In this document: positions 9,617 through 18,782 of the stretch, piece after piece
Layout of the letters: the number at the start of each line of letters is the position of its first letter
Numbering within the stretch: position 1 is the stretch's first letter
Assembly: GCF_001423585.1 (NCBI RefSeq)
Contig: NZ_LMOP01000014.1
Location: 1-64,000, forward strand
DNA from: Xanthomonas sp. Leaf148
GTDB lineage: Bacteria; Pseudomonadota; Gammaproteobacteria; Xanthomonadales; Xanthomonadaceae
DNA: 64,000 bases
Direction: 5' to 3'
Made by a program: the position numbers and the translations under genes
The notes under the pieces: generated by a model
The model's database searches: none
What the model was told of the DNA's origin: nothing
The model's input: only the letters and a program-made list of their open reading frames with translations

Positions 9617-10195
9617 GTGACTGTCGTGATCGAAACCCCGCGCTTGCGCTTGCGTACGCTCGATCCCGAGCGCGATGCCGATGCGATATTGACGCTGGTC
9701 AACGACCCCGGCTTTATCGCCGGCATCAACGATCGCGGCATCCGTACCCGCGAGCAGGCGAGCGCGCATCTGCGCGAGTGGGCACAGGCGCATCACGACA
9801 TGTACGGGTTTGCGCATTGGGCGCTGGAGACGCGTGACGGGTCCACCTTCATGGGAACGTTGGGTTTGTTGTGCCGCGACACCTTGCCGGTGCCGCATCT
9901 CGGCTTTGCGCTGTTGCCGGCTTATCGCGGCAAGGGCTATGTGCGCGAAGCCGGGCGTGCCGTGCTGGACTATGCACGTGATGGGCTGGGGCTGACCCAG
10001 CTGTGCGCGATCGTGTCGCCGGACAACGCTGCTTCCATTCGCGCGCTGGAAGCGCTGGGGCTGCACCGCGAGGGCCTGCGGGCGTTGAGTCCCGGCACCG
10101 ACGCGCTGGCGTATTACACGATCGACCTCGCCTCCACCGACATGGACAGCACCCCAGGTGTGCGGCACCCTGCCGGCCTGCCTCCGACTGCATAA
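9617..10195 (+). CDS. GNAT family N-acetyltransferase (RimJ/RimL-like)
   Basis: A 192-aa acetyltransferase. It begins TPRLRLRTLDPERDADAI, the classic N-terminus of the RimJ/RimL branch of GNAT enzymes. The acetyl-CoA loop is LLPAYRGKGYVREA (near residue 102), and the NAASIRALEALGL segment near 142 forms the usual terminal helix. The start is GTG, preceded by GCAGGAG at a good distance (9604-9610). Substrate is unknown; family members acetylate ribosomal protein N-termini or small amines. It ends 10 bp before the DUF4272 gene, so the two are probably cotranscribed. Confidence 0.88.
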   Translation: MTVVIETPRLRLRTLDPERDADAILTLVNDPGFIAGINDRGIRTREQASAHLREWAQAHHDMYGFAHWALETRDGSTFMGTLGLLCRDTLPVPHLGFALLPAYRGKGYVREAGRAVLDYARDGLGLTQLCAIVSPDNAASIRALEALGLHREGLRALSPGTDALAYYTIDLASTDMDSTPGVRHPAGLPPTA

Positions 10196-10205
10196 GGACA
10201 CCCGC

Positions 10206-11240
10206 ATGCCGCTGCTGGTCAATGCCTATTCCACGTTGCGCGAACCGCGCTGGCCGGACTTTCTGCCGCACGACGCCGTGCAGCATCGCGACCATGCCGA
10301 CCCGGAGCTGGCCAACCATCTGCATGGCTTTGTCGGCTACGTGAATCAGGCGGGCGACGGGCAAATGACCCAGTCGCGGTATCACCTGATGCGGCATGTG
10401 CAGCGGGTGCGGCAGCACTTCAGCTTCGAGGTCGACGACAGCGCGTTTGGCGATCTGGCGCAGTGGGCCGAGCAGGCCAATGCGGTGTGTTTTCTGGCCG
10501 ACGGCAGCGTGCGCGACCCGCAGGGGCGGGTGCTGATCAGCCAGGGCGAGCCGGCGCTCGATGACCAAGCGCAGGTGCCGTACCCGCCGGACGCGCTCGA
10601 GCGGCGAGCGCATCATCTGGCGCAGCTGAGCGCACAGGGCATTCGCGTACCGCCGAGCTTGCCGCCGGTGGCCGGTGGGAGCGAAGCGCGGGTACGCGAG
10701 GCGACGGCGGTGACGCAACGGATGCTGGCGTTGTTTGCGGTGGCCTTGCGTGCGGAGATGCTGGCCGCCGGCGATGCGCCACCGGCGTTGGAGGAGGTGG
10801 AGACGCGCTTGCCCGGCGTGACGGCTGCACTGTCGCCGCAGGAGCGCGCCTTCTTCGCCGAGGCGCACCCAGAAGCACAGATGCTGGCCAATTTTGGCTG
10901 GCGTTACGAAAGCCTGGCCGTGTTGCAATGGGCGCTGGGCCTGGCCGACAGCTTGCCGCAGCCGACCGCCCTGTGCGACGTGCCGCTGGCCGCGCAGCGC
11001 GCGCTGGAGCATGCGCAGGCGCCTGCGCGCACGTTGCTGACGCTGCGGCCGCTGCCCGGACTGCTGGATGCGTTGGACCTGCATCTGCGCCTGCACTGGG
11101 CCGTGCGCCAGGCCGGTCACACCCAGCAGGCACCGCCGGCCGGCATCGTGCCCGGCGTGGTGTACGAGCGCCATTACGCGCTCAACTGGCTGCTGCACTT
11201 CGAAGATGCGGACTGGGACGAGGTGGATACGCCGACCTGA
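10206..11240 (+). CDS. DUF4272 domain-containing protein
   Basis: A 344-aa soluble protein of unknown function. The C-terminal half matches the DUF4272 pattern: EVETRLPGVTAALSPQERAF near residue 200, a WRYESLAVLQWALGL segment near 235, and a terminal RHYALNWLLHFEDADWDEV motif. The N-terminal 120 residues are less conserved and include a GFVGYVNQAG segment. The start at ATG 10206 is preferred over the longer frame, which would overlap the acetyltransferase end. The name gives family only; no activity is known. Confidence 0.85.
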   Translation: MPLLVNAYSTLREPRWPDFLPHDAVQHRDHADPELANHLHGFVGYVNQAGDGQMTQSRYHLMRHVQRVRQHFSFEVDDSAFGDLAQWAEQANAVCFLADGSVRDPQGRVLISQGEPALDDQAQVPYPPDALERRAHHLAQLSAQGIRVPPSLPPVAGGSEARVREATAVTQRMLALFAVALRAEMLAAGDAPPALEEVETRLPGVTAALSPQERAFFAEAHPEAQMLANFGWRYESLAVLQWALGLADSLPQPTALCDVPLAAQRALEHAQAPARTLLTLRPLPGLLDALDLHLRLHWAVRQAGHTQQAPPAGIVPGVVYERHYALNWLLHFEDADWDEVDTPT

Positions 11241-11641
11241 GCGGAGCGAGCACCGATCACGTCGGGGCTAAGAGCGGCTAACAAAACGTAGCGAGCAGTC
11301 GTCAGGTGGGTGTGGACGGCGCGGAGGAACCGGAGTGTACGGTTGGTACATGAGGATTCCGAGCACCGGCCGCGCCCGCCTGGCGGCTGCACAGTAGTTT
11401 TGTTAGCTGCTCTAAGCGTCCCTCAAGGGATGCATCCGCATGGCGTTATGGCGTCGCGCCTGCCATGGCGTGTGGTTCTCACACGCGCCAGGCAAGCGCT
11501 CAACAACGCGTCCGTGTGGCTTCGATCGACGCCGCTGGCCATCTTCACTACGCGCAAGCGCTTGATGTTCAGCAGGGAAGGCCGCCGCGTTTGAGCGACA
11601 TCCCAGGTTCCCCCGTCATGCCACGCGTTGTTCGGACCTTC
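11241..11641. other. Gene-free interval carrying a MITE-like element
   Basis: Lies between convergent genes. 11272-11411 is the MITE-like element listed separately. The remaining ~230 bp (11416-11641) shows nothing recognisable. Confidence 0.5.
11272..11411. mobile_element. MITE-like element with terminal inverted repeats
   Basis: About 140 bp, non-coding, with ends AGCGGCTAACAAAAC on the left and GTTTTGTTAGCTGCT on the right, inverted repeats that differ at one base. It is bounded by a direct CTAA on both sides (11268-11271 and 11412-11415). A YTAR target duplication is typical of IS5-family transposition, so a non-autonomous IS5-type derivative is the best guess. Related but degenerate sequence occurs at 22991-23092 and 48254-48393. 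Confidence 0.7.
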
Positions 11642-14353
11642 CTAGCCGAGGAAGGACATGGCATGGGTCAGCGAGCGGTCGGTCTGCAGATCCAGCACGC
11701 GGCCGTGCGCGTCATGGAACAGCAGATGGCCGGACTGCTCGCGCACCTTGACCGTGCTGCCCGCAGGCCAGTCCAGCGACGCAACGATGCCGCCGTCATG
11801 GTGGCGCACCACCAGATAGCGCGAGCCGTGCGGCCAATGCAGGCCAACCAGGAATCCCGCTTCAAGCGCCACCACGCTCGATCCATCCGGCGCGCCGAAT
11901 GCGGCACTGTGTTCGTGCAACCGGCACTGACGGGCACTGCCGATGTGCTGGTAGTGCAGGTAACTGTCGCCATTGGGATCGGTGCGCACCTCCGTTTGCT
12001 GCACGCTGCCGAGCCGATGCGCGAGCACCGGCGCTTGCGGGTCCACGCGCAGGGGATCGCGCGCTTTGAGGCGTCGCGCGGGCAGGCTGTAGGTCCAGTC
12101 CTCCAGGTACTCGCCGGCCTGCACCAGATACACCTCGCAATCGCTGAAGAATCCCGCCGCAATCACCGGCCCGGGCAGGTCGCCGACATGCCACAGCACG
12201 CTGTGCAGATCCTTGTCGGTATCGACCACCAGCAGCCGGTTGTCGACCACGATGCTCCAGCCGATTCCGCTGTAGCTGGGCGCGGCGTACTGCAGCGCAA
12301 TCTGACCAAGGTCGCGCACCGCATGGGTGATCAAATCCAGCCGATGCACGGTGGACACGCGCTCGCGGGGTGCGATTGCCAGGGCGACCTGCCCGCTGTC
12401 GGCGATGACCACACCAAAGGCAGGCGCCGGGTAGCGCCGTAGTAAGCGCCCGTGCGCGTCCACCACCGCCGCGCCGGCTTCGCCCAGGGCCAGCAGATAG
12501 CGGCGACCGGGGAGTGCCGCCACATCGTGGATGGCCGCCAGGCCGGCTTGCGGTGCCTGCAGTTGTAGCGGGGTGGCGCCGTCCCAGAGCTTGGATTGGC
12601 TGGCCGCGACCTGTGGTTTGAAGGTTGGAATATCGGCGCTGAGCAGGGGGTCCTTGGCCAGTTTCAGCAGCGTGGTCAGATCGCCGACGGACAGGCTGTT
12701 GCGGGCGAACGCATGATCGGCGGCAATCGCCGGCAGCAGTTGCCGCGCCAGTTGTTGCAGCGAGCGGTTGGGGGCAGCATCCACCAGCAGCGCGGCTGCC
12801 ATGTCGCTGCGCGGTACGGGATCGGCGCTGGGGTCTGCAAGCGCGGCGATGCGGTCTGCGTAGTGTTCCAGCGTGTCCGGCAACAGCTGCGCGCGTTTGA
12901 CCAGCGCGCGTGCGCGCAGCGTGCTGCCGGCCTGTTCTGCGGCCAGCAGCCACTGCGCGGCCTGGTGGCGCGCGTTGTGCAACGGCCACACCGCGTCCAC
13001 GGCGGCCAGCCAGTCGCCGGCCTGCACCAGCGCCTGGCCCCAGTCCAGCCGCAACGCATCGGCCAATGCGCGGTCGGTACCTTGCAGCAGCTGGATTGCG
13101 GCGGCAAAGGCGCCATCGCGGCGCGCGACCTGCACCGCACGCGCGTGGTCGCCGGCCAGCATCAGCAGCCGGATGATCATCGCCGCCGCCATGTCCCAGC
13201 CCAGCGCCAGCTCCGCGGCCTGTTTGTAACGGGCGTGCTTGACCAGATAGTCGAGCGCTTCCTGGCGCGCATTGAGCAATTCGGCCAGCACGAACACCGC
13301 ACGATCGATCTGGCCTTCGCGGTCCAGGCGCGCGAAGGCGCTGCGATAGGTCGCGCGCAGATGCGCCTGCAGCTCTTCGCCCAGGCCGATGCTGGTGCCG
13401 GCGCCACGCGTGCGCGACAGACTCAGGTCGCTGCGCCGCTGTGGCACCCCGAACGCCTGCCCCAAGGATTCGCCCAGGCCATCGAGCGGCAGCGCGTTGC
13501 GCAAGGCTTCGTCCAGATTGCCGTTTTCGAACTGGCGCAGCATCCGGCGCATGTAGGCGCCCTGATGACGTCCGACCAGGCTAGCCATCCGTGAGGCAAC
13601 CAGTGCGCGGGCCAGCCGCGTGCGCCAGGCCGATACCGATGCAGCGCCCCGGCGTGCCGGCACGGTCGTGTTCTGCCCGGTGGCTGCGCCAGACGCTGCG
13701 GATCCGTTCGATGCCGGTGCGTGCTCGCGGCTCAAGCTGCGCTGAGCGCGCGCCAGCAGGCGTTGCCACAGCGTGGTGTTCTGCACGGCGGGGCGCTGCG
13801 TCTTCAGCGAATGCAGGAACGCATCGCGCTCGGCGCTGGCTGGCGGGACGGCATTGCCCAGCAATTGCCGCAGCGGTTTGCCGCGCAGCCGGTCCACCTG
13901 CAGTGGTGGCTCGCTCGGGCTGCAGTCGTAGGGCATGTGCAGCGGGTAGCCAGACACGTCGATCGCCTCGGAAGGATCCAGCGCCACCGCGTGTTGCCAC
14001 TGCAAGGCGATCACCTGGGCGCCATGGACCAGGCCGATATCGGCCGGGGGCAACTGCGCCGCCTCGGCGGCGGTCAACGCGCCCGAGAACAGGCCGCCGT
14101 GCACCTGGCACAGCACCAGGCCGGTCGCCTGCTCGCAGACCAACGCACGCGGCGCGGCGAAGCACAGCACATCGCCGTCGGCAAAGCGCAGCGCCCGGCT
14201 ACCCGGTTGCCAGGCGCAGATAAGCCTGGCCAGGCGTTGTTCCGGGCTGAGCCACGCTGCCGAGAACCACAACGCCGACACCATCTGGCTGCCGTGCCAC
14301 AGCGGGTAGCGCACGCTGCCGCCCGCGTTGTCCGTGCGCGCCGGGCTAGTCAT
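11642..14353 (-). CDS. bpX6-like beta-propeller protein of MoxR ternary system
   Basis: A 903-aa protein, last gene of the four-gene MoxR operon. Residues about 25-160 form an N-terminal domain of the bpX6 type (VSALWFSAAWLSPEQRLARL, then DGDVLCFAAPRALVCEQ). The middle (about 260-560) is helical and repeat-like (AELALGWDMAAAMIIRLLM), resembling TPR or alpha-solenoid. The C-terminal third is a WD/PQQ-like beta-propeller (GVVIADSGQVALAIAPRER and similar blades). Its ATG overlaps the previous stop by 8 bp. Such proteins are known only from comparative genomics as partners of MoxR and vWA proteins; biochemical role is unknown. Assignment to bpX6 is from pattern memory. Confidence 0.7.
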   Translation of the reverse strand: MTSPARTDNAGGSVRYPLWHGSQMVSALWFSAAWLSPEQRLARLICAWQPGSRALRFADGDVLCFAAPRALVCEQATGLVLCQVHGGLFSGALTAAEAAQLPPADIGLVHGAQVIALQWQHAVALDPSEAIDVSGYPLHMPYDCSPSEPPLQVDRLRGKPLRQLLGNAVPPASAERDAFLHSLKTQRPAVQNTTLWQRLLARAQRSLSREHAPASNGSAASGAATGQNTTVPARRGAASVSAWRTRLARALVASRMASLVGRHQGAYMRRMLRQFENGNLDEALRNALPLDGLGESLGQAFGVPQRRSDLSLSRTRGAGTSIGLGEELQAHLRATYRSAFARLDREGQIDRAVFVLAELLNARQEALDYLVKHARYKQAAELALGWDMAAAMIIRLLMLAGDHARAVQVARRDGAFAAAIQLLQGTDRALADALRLDWGQALVQAGDWLAAVDAVWPLHNARHQAAQWLLAAEQAGSTLRARALVKRAQLLPDTLEHYADRIAALADPSADPVPRSDMAAALLVDAAPNRSLQQLARQLLPAIAADHAFARNSLSVGDLTTLLKLAKDPLLSADIPTFKPQVAASQSKLWDGATPLQLQAPQAGLAAIHDVAALPGRRYLLALGEAGAAVVDAHGRLLRRYPAPAFGVVIADSGQVALAIAPRERVSTVHRLDLITHAVRDLGQIALQYAAPSYSGIGWSIVVDNRLLVVDTDKDLHSVLWHVGDLPGPVIAAGFFSDCEVYLVQAGEYLEDWTYSLPARRLKARDPLRVDPQAPVLAHRLGSVQQTEVRTDPNGDSYLHYQHIGSARQCRLHEHSAAFGAPDGSSVVALEAGFLVGLHWPHGSRYLVVRHHDGGIVASLDWPAGSTVKVREQSGHLLFHDAHGRVLDLQTDRSLTHAMSFLG

Positions 14354-16193
14354 GGCCGGGTTGCTCGGCCTGGCCTTGCACGACCATCAGCGGGGTCAGC
14401 CCGCCATCGCCCAAGATCCAGGCCTGCCCCTGCAGGGTCACCAGTGCGACCCGCGCGCCATCGCTGGACACTGCCGCGGCGCTGATCTCGCTGGCGGCGC
14501 GATGCAGGGTCCGCCGGCCGCTGGCCCCTATGGCGAGCAGCGCGCGACGATCGGCGCGCAGCACCAGCAGCAGGCTGTGCTGCGGCGCGTCCGGGTCGCC
14601 GATCAGGCCGATCGGTCGGTCGCCGGACGCCACTATCGCCTCGAATTCCTGAAAGCCGTCGGCCGGGCCCCCGTGCAGCACCCGGTAAGCCAGCGAGCGG
14701 TCGCCGCCGGCCTGACGGCTTGCCAGTTCGAGGGCGATGGCGCCACGCCATTGGCCCTCCTGGACCAGGTTGCGCAGCAACACGACCGGCGGGCGCGACC
14801 CCAGCGCCAGCTGCAGGATGAGGTCCTGCTTGCCGTTGCGATGCAGGCGCAGCACCCGCAGTTCGCCAGCGACATGGGTGGCGTAGACCGCGTGTTCGGC
14901 ATCGCCTTGCGCCAGCGCCACCACCTGCCCGGCGAGCTCGCTGCCTTGCGCAACCCGCTGCCGCTGGTTGGTATCGCGCGTCCAGGTCATCAGCCGGCCG
15001 TGCTGGTCCCACAGCAGGAACCGCTGTGGCTTGCCGCCGCTGTTGAGCCACACGCATGGACGCAGCCGCACCTGGCCGGGTGCGGGGCAGAGGCTCTGCC
15101 CGCCGGCTTCGATGGAGCCGTGCATGCCATCGAGATTCCAGAACGCGGCTTGCTCCCCGAAAGCGACGATGCCGCCCACGTGCTTGTTCTGCGCCGTCAG
15201 GCACAGCGGCTGACCGCCCTGCGCCCATTGGTGGTAGCGCGGCGCCACCCGTTTGGCGATGTTGGCGGGCTGCACCTTCACCATCGCGCTGCGGTAGCCG
15301 TCTGCCAGCAGCAGCGCCACATGGCTGCCGTCCGGGCTGAACAGCGGCGCGTGGCGCAGCGAAAACTTGCCCTTGACCACGTGGTTTGCGGTATCGGCTT
15401 CGGCTGGGCGTTGCGTGTCGGTGAAGTGCCCAAGCAGCAGCTGCCTGGCGGCCATGCTGGCAGGCACCGGCAACAGGCTGCTGCGGGTGCCGTGGCGCGT
15501 TTGCAGCACCACCTGCAGATGCGCATCGGCCGCAGGCACGATGCTGGCCTGGTGGTGGAATGGCGCCACACGCACCGGTTGCGCGCCGATCCACCAGCAC
15601 TCGCTGGTGGTCGGCGTCGCGCTTGCGCACTGCGTGGCCCAGGCCTGTGCGTGCTGCGGGCCGGTCGCCTCGAAGGTGCGGCCCTGCAGTAGCTGTTGCA
15701 GCCGGGCAGGGCTTTCGGCGTCGTGCAGGTCGCCGGGCAGATGCGCCAGACCCCAGACAAAGCGCGCATTGGCGGCCTGCGCACGGCGTGCCAGCAGGAT
15801 CCACAATGCGATCTGTGCCAGACGCGGCGCGCCCCATTGCGCCGGACCGGCATCGAAGATCGCCACCAGGCGCGCATCGCGCGCGCGGGTCTGCATGCGG
15901 GGCACCAGGAACAGGTGCTCGGCATGCGCGGCGCGGCGCAGGAATTCCTCCGGCAGTGCGTCGGCCAGTGCCCACTCGCTCAGTAGCAGGTGGTCGTAGC
16001 TGCCGCGCCGACGCAGGTCGTCGATACCGTCCGGTTCGCTGTCGCCATCGCGGCGGCGCAGGCTGTCGCGGCCGAGCAAGGGGTCCAGACGCAACAACCA
16101 GATGCCGAGCTGGGAGGCGATTTCCGGGTCGAACCAGTCCAGCCACAGCCGCCAGGCCTGGAGCGGGGCGGGCACCTGCAGCGCGGCGCTCAC
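14346..16193 (-). CDS. vWA-like / beta-propeller protein of MoxR ternary system
   Basis: A 615-aa protein. Residues about 1-180 include an LLLSEWALADALPEEFLRRA segment followed by VAIFDAGPAQWGAPRLAQIA, which resembles the degenerate von Willebrand A domain seen in MoxR-vWA-propeller systems (the MIDAS DxSxS is not preserved). The remainder is propeller-like, with blades such as APLFSPDGSHVALLLADGY and ASEISAAAVSSDGARVALVT. The start is GTG at 16193, sharing four bases (GTGA) with the stop of the upstream gene; the open frame continues further upstream to 16592 but that part overlaps the neighbour in another frame and is GC-rich noise. Likely a cytosolic scaffold or client-binding partner of the MoxR ATPase. 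Confidence 0.72.
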   Translation of the reverse strand: MSAALQVPAPLQAWRLWLDWFDPEIASQLGIWLLRLDPLLGRDSLRRRDGDSEPDGIDDLRRRGSYDHLLLSEWALADALPEEFLRRAAHAEHLFLVPRMQTRARDARLVAIFDAGPAQWGAPRLAQIALWILLARRAQAANARFVWGLAHLPGDLHDAESPARLQQLLQGRTFEATGPQHAQAWATQCASATPTTSECWWIGAQPVRVAPFHHQASIVPAADAHLQVVLQTRHGTRSSLLPVPASMAARQLLLGHFTDTQRPAEADTANHVVKGKFSLRHAPLFSPDGSHVALLLADGYRSAMVKVQPANIAKRVAPRYHQWAQGGQPLCLTAQNKHVGGIVAFGEQAAFWNLDGMHGSIEAGGQSLCPAPGQVRLRPCVWLNSGGKPQRFLLWDQHGRLMTWTRDTNQRQRVAQGSELAGQVVALAQGDAEHAVYATHVAGELRVLRLHRNGKQDLILQLALGSRPPVVLLRNLVQEGQWRGAIALELASRQAGGDRSLAYRVLHGGPADGFQEFEAIVASGDRPIGLIGDPDAPQHSLLLVLRADRRALLAIGASGRRTLHRAASEISAAAVSSDGARVALVTLQGQAWILGDGGLTPLMVVQGQAEQPGHD

Positions 16194-16603
16194 GCGGCCT
16201 CCCAGCGCTGACGGATCTGCGCCACGACCTCGGCACGCGCCGGCAGCAACCGATGCAGCGGCAGCACCAGTGCAGGTAATCGCAGCAGCAACAGCGGCTG
16301 CGGCCCGTGTTGGCGGCGCAGCGCACGCTCCAGCAATTCCAGCGGAAGCGCGGGGCGTTCGGCGGTGGGCAACCACAGGCCAGCGGCGTCCGCGCGCGGT
16401 GCCACGTACTGCACGCCGTTGGCCCAGGGCAGCTGCGGCGCATGGCCGGTCAGCAGCAACGCCTGCGCGGTGGCGGTGACCAGCAAGTCCGCGCCGTCGG
16501 GCAAGCGCGCCCATGCCGCCAGCAACGCGCGTGCGGCCTCGCCCACGCCGATCACTCCCTGCGGGGCGACCGGCAGCGGCTCGTCCTGCCACGACCAGGT
16601 CAC
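16190..16603 (-). CDS. bpX5-like small protein of MoxR ternary system
   Basis: A 137-aa protein starting VTWSWQDEPLPVAPQGVIGV, followed by ADLLVTATAQALLLTGHAPQ and LPWANGVQYVAPRADAAGLW; this is the pattern of the bpX5 adaptor domain found between MoxR and vWA genes. The GTG start overlaps the MoxR stop as GTGA, and its own TGA overlaps the next GTG the same way, so all three are translationally coupled. The frame is open much further upstream, but that portion lies antiparallel to nothing and overlaps MoxR, so the short form is chosen. No enzymatic motif. Function inferred only from context. Confidence 0.7.
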   Translation of the reverse strand: MTWSWQDEPLPVAPQGVIGVGEAARALLAAWARLPDGADLLVTATAQALLLTGHAPQLPWANGVQYVAPRADAAGLWLPTAERPALPLELLERALRRQHGPQPLLLLRLPALVLPLHRLLPARAEVVAQIRQRWEAA

Positions 16604-17718
16604 GCGCCGCTGCCGATCTGCTCGATCAGGCGCGTGCGTTCGTGGGCCAGCTCGGCCGGCAGCGAGGCGGCCGTGAAGTTGGCATCGATCTCGCGCAGCA
16701 AGGCTTCGGCCATGGTGCGCAGGGCCGGATTGTGCTGATCCTGCAGGCAAGACTGGGCGGCCTCCACCAGCCGCGCAGTGCGCGAGAGCGGTTGCAGGGC
16801 GGCTTGTTCGACGGCCGCGCGCAGGGTGGGATTGGCCGCGGCGGCCAGGGTGCCGCGCAGCAGGTCCTGTGCGCTGGCTTGCTGCGCGCGCGTGGGCAGT
16901 ACGTAGAACAGCGGCCACAGATCGGCCTCGCTGGCCTGGGTGCGTCCAGCCAGCACGCAGGCGGCGGCGATCAGCCGCTGGGTCTTGACCAGGCGACGGT
17001 CCGACAGCTGCACGCCTGCGCCGCGCAATGTCCGGATCGCCGCGGCGAGCGCCGTGCGCGCGCCCTCCATGTCCACCGCACGCGCCTGTTCGCACAGCAG
17101 GTCCAGATCGGCCAGCCCGGCCACAGGCTGCAGCGGCGCACGCTCGGCCTGCCATCCGCCGGCCAGCAGCGCTTCGAGCTGATGGTCTGCCACCGGGTCG
17201 ACGAACAGATGCAGCAGGAAGCGGTCGCTGAAGGCTGCCAGCGCATCGTCTTCCGGCAGCGCGTTGGCCGCGCCCACACACAGGCGCAACGGGCAATGCA
17301 GGTCGGTCTGGCCACGCCGGAAGCGGCGTTCGTTGAGCAGCCCGAGCAAGGTGTTGAGGATGGCGGTGGAACCCAGGAAGACTTCGTCGAGGAAGGCGAT
17401 GTCCGCTTCGGGCAACATCCCGGTCACATCGGTCTGCACGCTGCCATCGCGCAATTTGCGCAGGTCCACCGGGCCGAATAATTCAGCCGGTTCGGTGAAG
17501 CGGCCGAGCAGATATTCGAAATAGCGGCCGCCCAATGCGGCGGCGACGCGCCGCACCACCGCGCTCTTGGCGGTGCCCGGCGGGCCGATGATCAACAGAT
17601 GTTCCTGCGCCACTGCTGCGAGCACGATCAATTCGGCCAGCTGATCGCGCTCGATCAATCCGGTGGTGGCGGCCTGGACGGTGGCGCGAATGCGCGCGGC
17701 GGCGGGATGGGCATGCAT
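16600..17718 (-). CDS. MoxR-family AAA+ ATPase
   Basis: A 372-aa AAA+ ATPase of the MoxR/RavA branch, a chaperone-like family that usually acts with vWA proteins. Walker A is IIGPPGTAKSAVVRRVA near residue 42, Walker B IAFLDEVFLGSTAILNTLL near 108, and sensor 1 around CVGAANALPEDD near 146. The start MHAHPAAARI at 17718 is preceded by AAGGA at a suitable distance; an upstream ATG at 17802 adds 28 residues with no family similarity. First gene of a four-gene overlapping operon, divergent from the STM4015-type operon 151 bp away. Confidence 0.88.
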   Translation of the reverse strand: MHAHPAAARIRATVQAATTGLIERDQLAELIVLAAVAQEHLLIIGPPGTAKSAVVRRVAAALGGRYFEYLLGRFTEPAELFGPVDLRKLRDGSVQTDVTGMLPEADIAFLDEVFLGSTAILNTLLGLLNERRFRRGQTDLHCPLRLCVGAANALPEDDALAAFSDRFLLHLFVDPVADHQLEALLAGGWQAERAPLQPVAGLADLDLLCEQARAVDMEGARTALAAAIRTLRGAGVQLSDRRLVKTQRLIAAACVLAGRTQASEADLWPLFYVLPTRAQQASAQDLLRGTLAAAANPTLRAAVEQAALQPLSRTARLVEAAQSCLQDQHNPALRTMAEALLREIDANFTAASLPAELAHERTRLIEQIGSGA

Positions 17719-17869
17719 GCGATCGGTCCTTCGAACAAAACGTGCGGTGCGGTGCAGGCACCGGTGACCGCCTGTGGAACGGGCAATGGAACGGTGGCGC
17801 ATGGCATTAACGAGGTTGCCATGACCGTGCGGTTATCCTGTGACCTCACCGAGCCAGGGAGGCAATGCA

Positions 17870-18781
17870 ATGACGATCGGCGAGTATTCGGAATTCTATC
17901 GCGGCAAGCGCGTGGTGGACTTCAGTGTGGACCAGCCCGCCAGCGGCGGCGACGTGGTGTACCGGCTGCGGCAGGAGTACGAAAGCGAAGGCAGCCAGGC
18001 GGAGTTGCTCGACAGCCTGCTGGCGCAGGTCGACCCGGCCAGCATCCAGGCATTGATCATCGGCCCGTGGCGCGAATCCTACGAGGAAGGCCCCAGCGGC
18101 TATCTGCAGCGGCTGATCGAACGCCGCGACGAACTGACCGCGCTGCGCGCGCTGTTCGTCGGCGACATGGTCTGCGAGGACTGCGAGGTGTCGTGGATCA
18201 TCCAGACCGACTACACCCCGCTGCTGGCCGCATTTCCGGCGCTGCAATCGCTGCGCGTGCGCGGTTCATCCAAATTGGTGCTGACCCCGTTCACGCACAT
18301 GCATCTGCAGGAACTGGCGATTGAATGCGGTGGGCTGCCGTCTGCCATCGTGCAGGCGATCGCCGACTCCACGCTGCCGGCGCTGCAACACCTGGAGCTG
18401 TGGCTGGGCGTGGAAGACTACGGTTACGACGGCGATCTGGGCACCTACCAGCGGCTGCTGGCAGCCATCGGCCCGGAGCGTCTGCGCTATCTGGGGCTGC
18501 GCAACGCCGCCAACACCGACGAATTGGCCACCTGGCTGGCCACCCAGCCGTGGTTGGGCAACCTGGACACGCTGGACCTGTCGCTGGGCACCATCGGCGA
18601 TGTCGGGGCGCGGGCGCTGGTCGAAAGCACGCAGCTGGGCCAGTTGCAGCGGATCGATCTGAGCCACCACTACATTTCTGCCGATTGGCAGGCCCGTCTG
18701 GCGACGCTGCCGGCCACGGTGATCCTGGAAGAGCACGAAGAGGAAGACGAAGACGAGCGCTACGTCGCTGTCTCCGAATGA
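17870..18781 (+). CDS. STM4015 family protein (LRR-like)
   Basis: A 303-aa protein of the STM4015 family. Leucine-rich-repeat-like segments occur from residue 120 on: FPALQSLRVRG, LPALQHLELWLG, LRYLGLRNAAN, LGNLDTLDLSLGTIGDVGA, QLQRIDLSHHYIS. The C-terminus is acidic (EEHEEEDEDE). A strong AGGGAGG ribosome-binding site lies before ATG 17870, and the frame from 17840 upstream of it is not needed. It is the first gene of a run of five STM401x-type genes. Its role is probably protein recognition within that system; this is inference. Confidence 0.85.
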   Translation: MTIGEYSEFYRGKRVVDFSVDQPASGGDVVYRLRQEYESEGSQAELLDSLLAQVDPASIQALIIGPWRESYEEGPSGYLQRLIERRDELTALRALFVGDMVCEDCEVSWIIQTDYTPLLAAFPALQSLRVRGSSKLVLTPFTHMHLQELAIECGGLPSAIVQAIADSTLPALQHLELWLGVEDYGYDGDLGTYQRLLAAIGPERLRYLGLRNAANTDELATWLATQPWLGNLDTLDLSLGTIGDVGARALVESTQLGQLQRIDLSHHYISADWQARLATLPATVILEEHEEEDEDERYVAVSE

Positions 18782-18782
18782 C

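Noticed and set aside
14350-16443. 697-codon minus-strand frame overlapping the vWA/propeller gene
   Set aside because: Out of frame with the recognisable propeller protein; rich in Arg/Ala/Gly from GC bias.
16193-16592. N-terminal extension of the vWA/propeller gene to 16592
   Set aside because: It overlaps the bpX5-like gene out of frame and has no domain; the GTGA overlap gives a better start.
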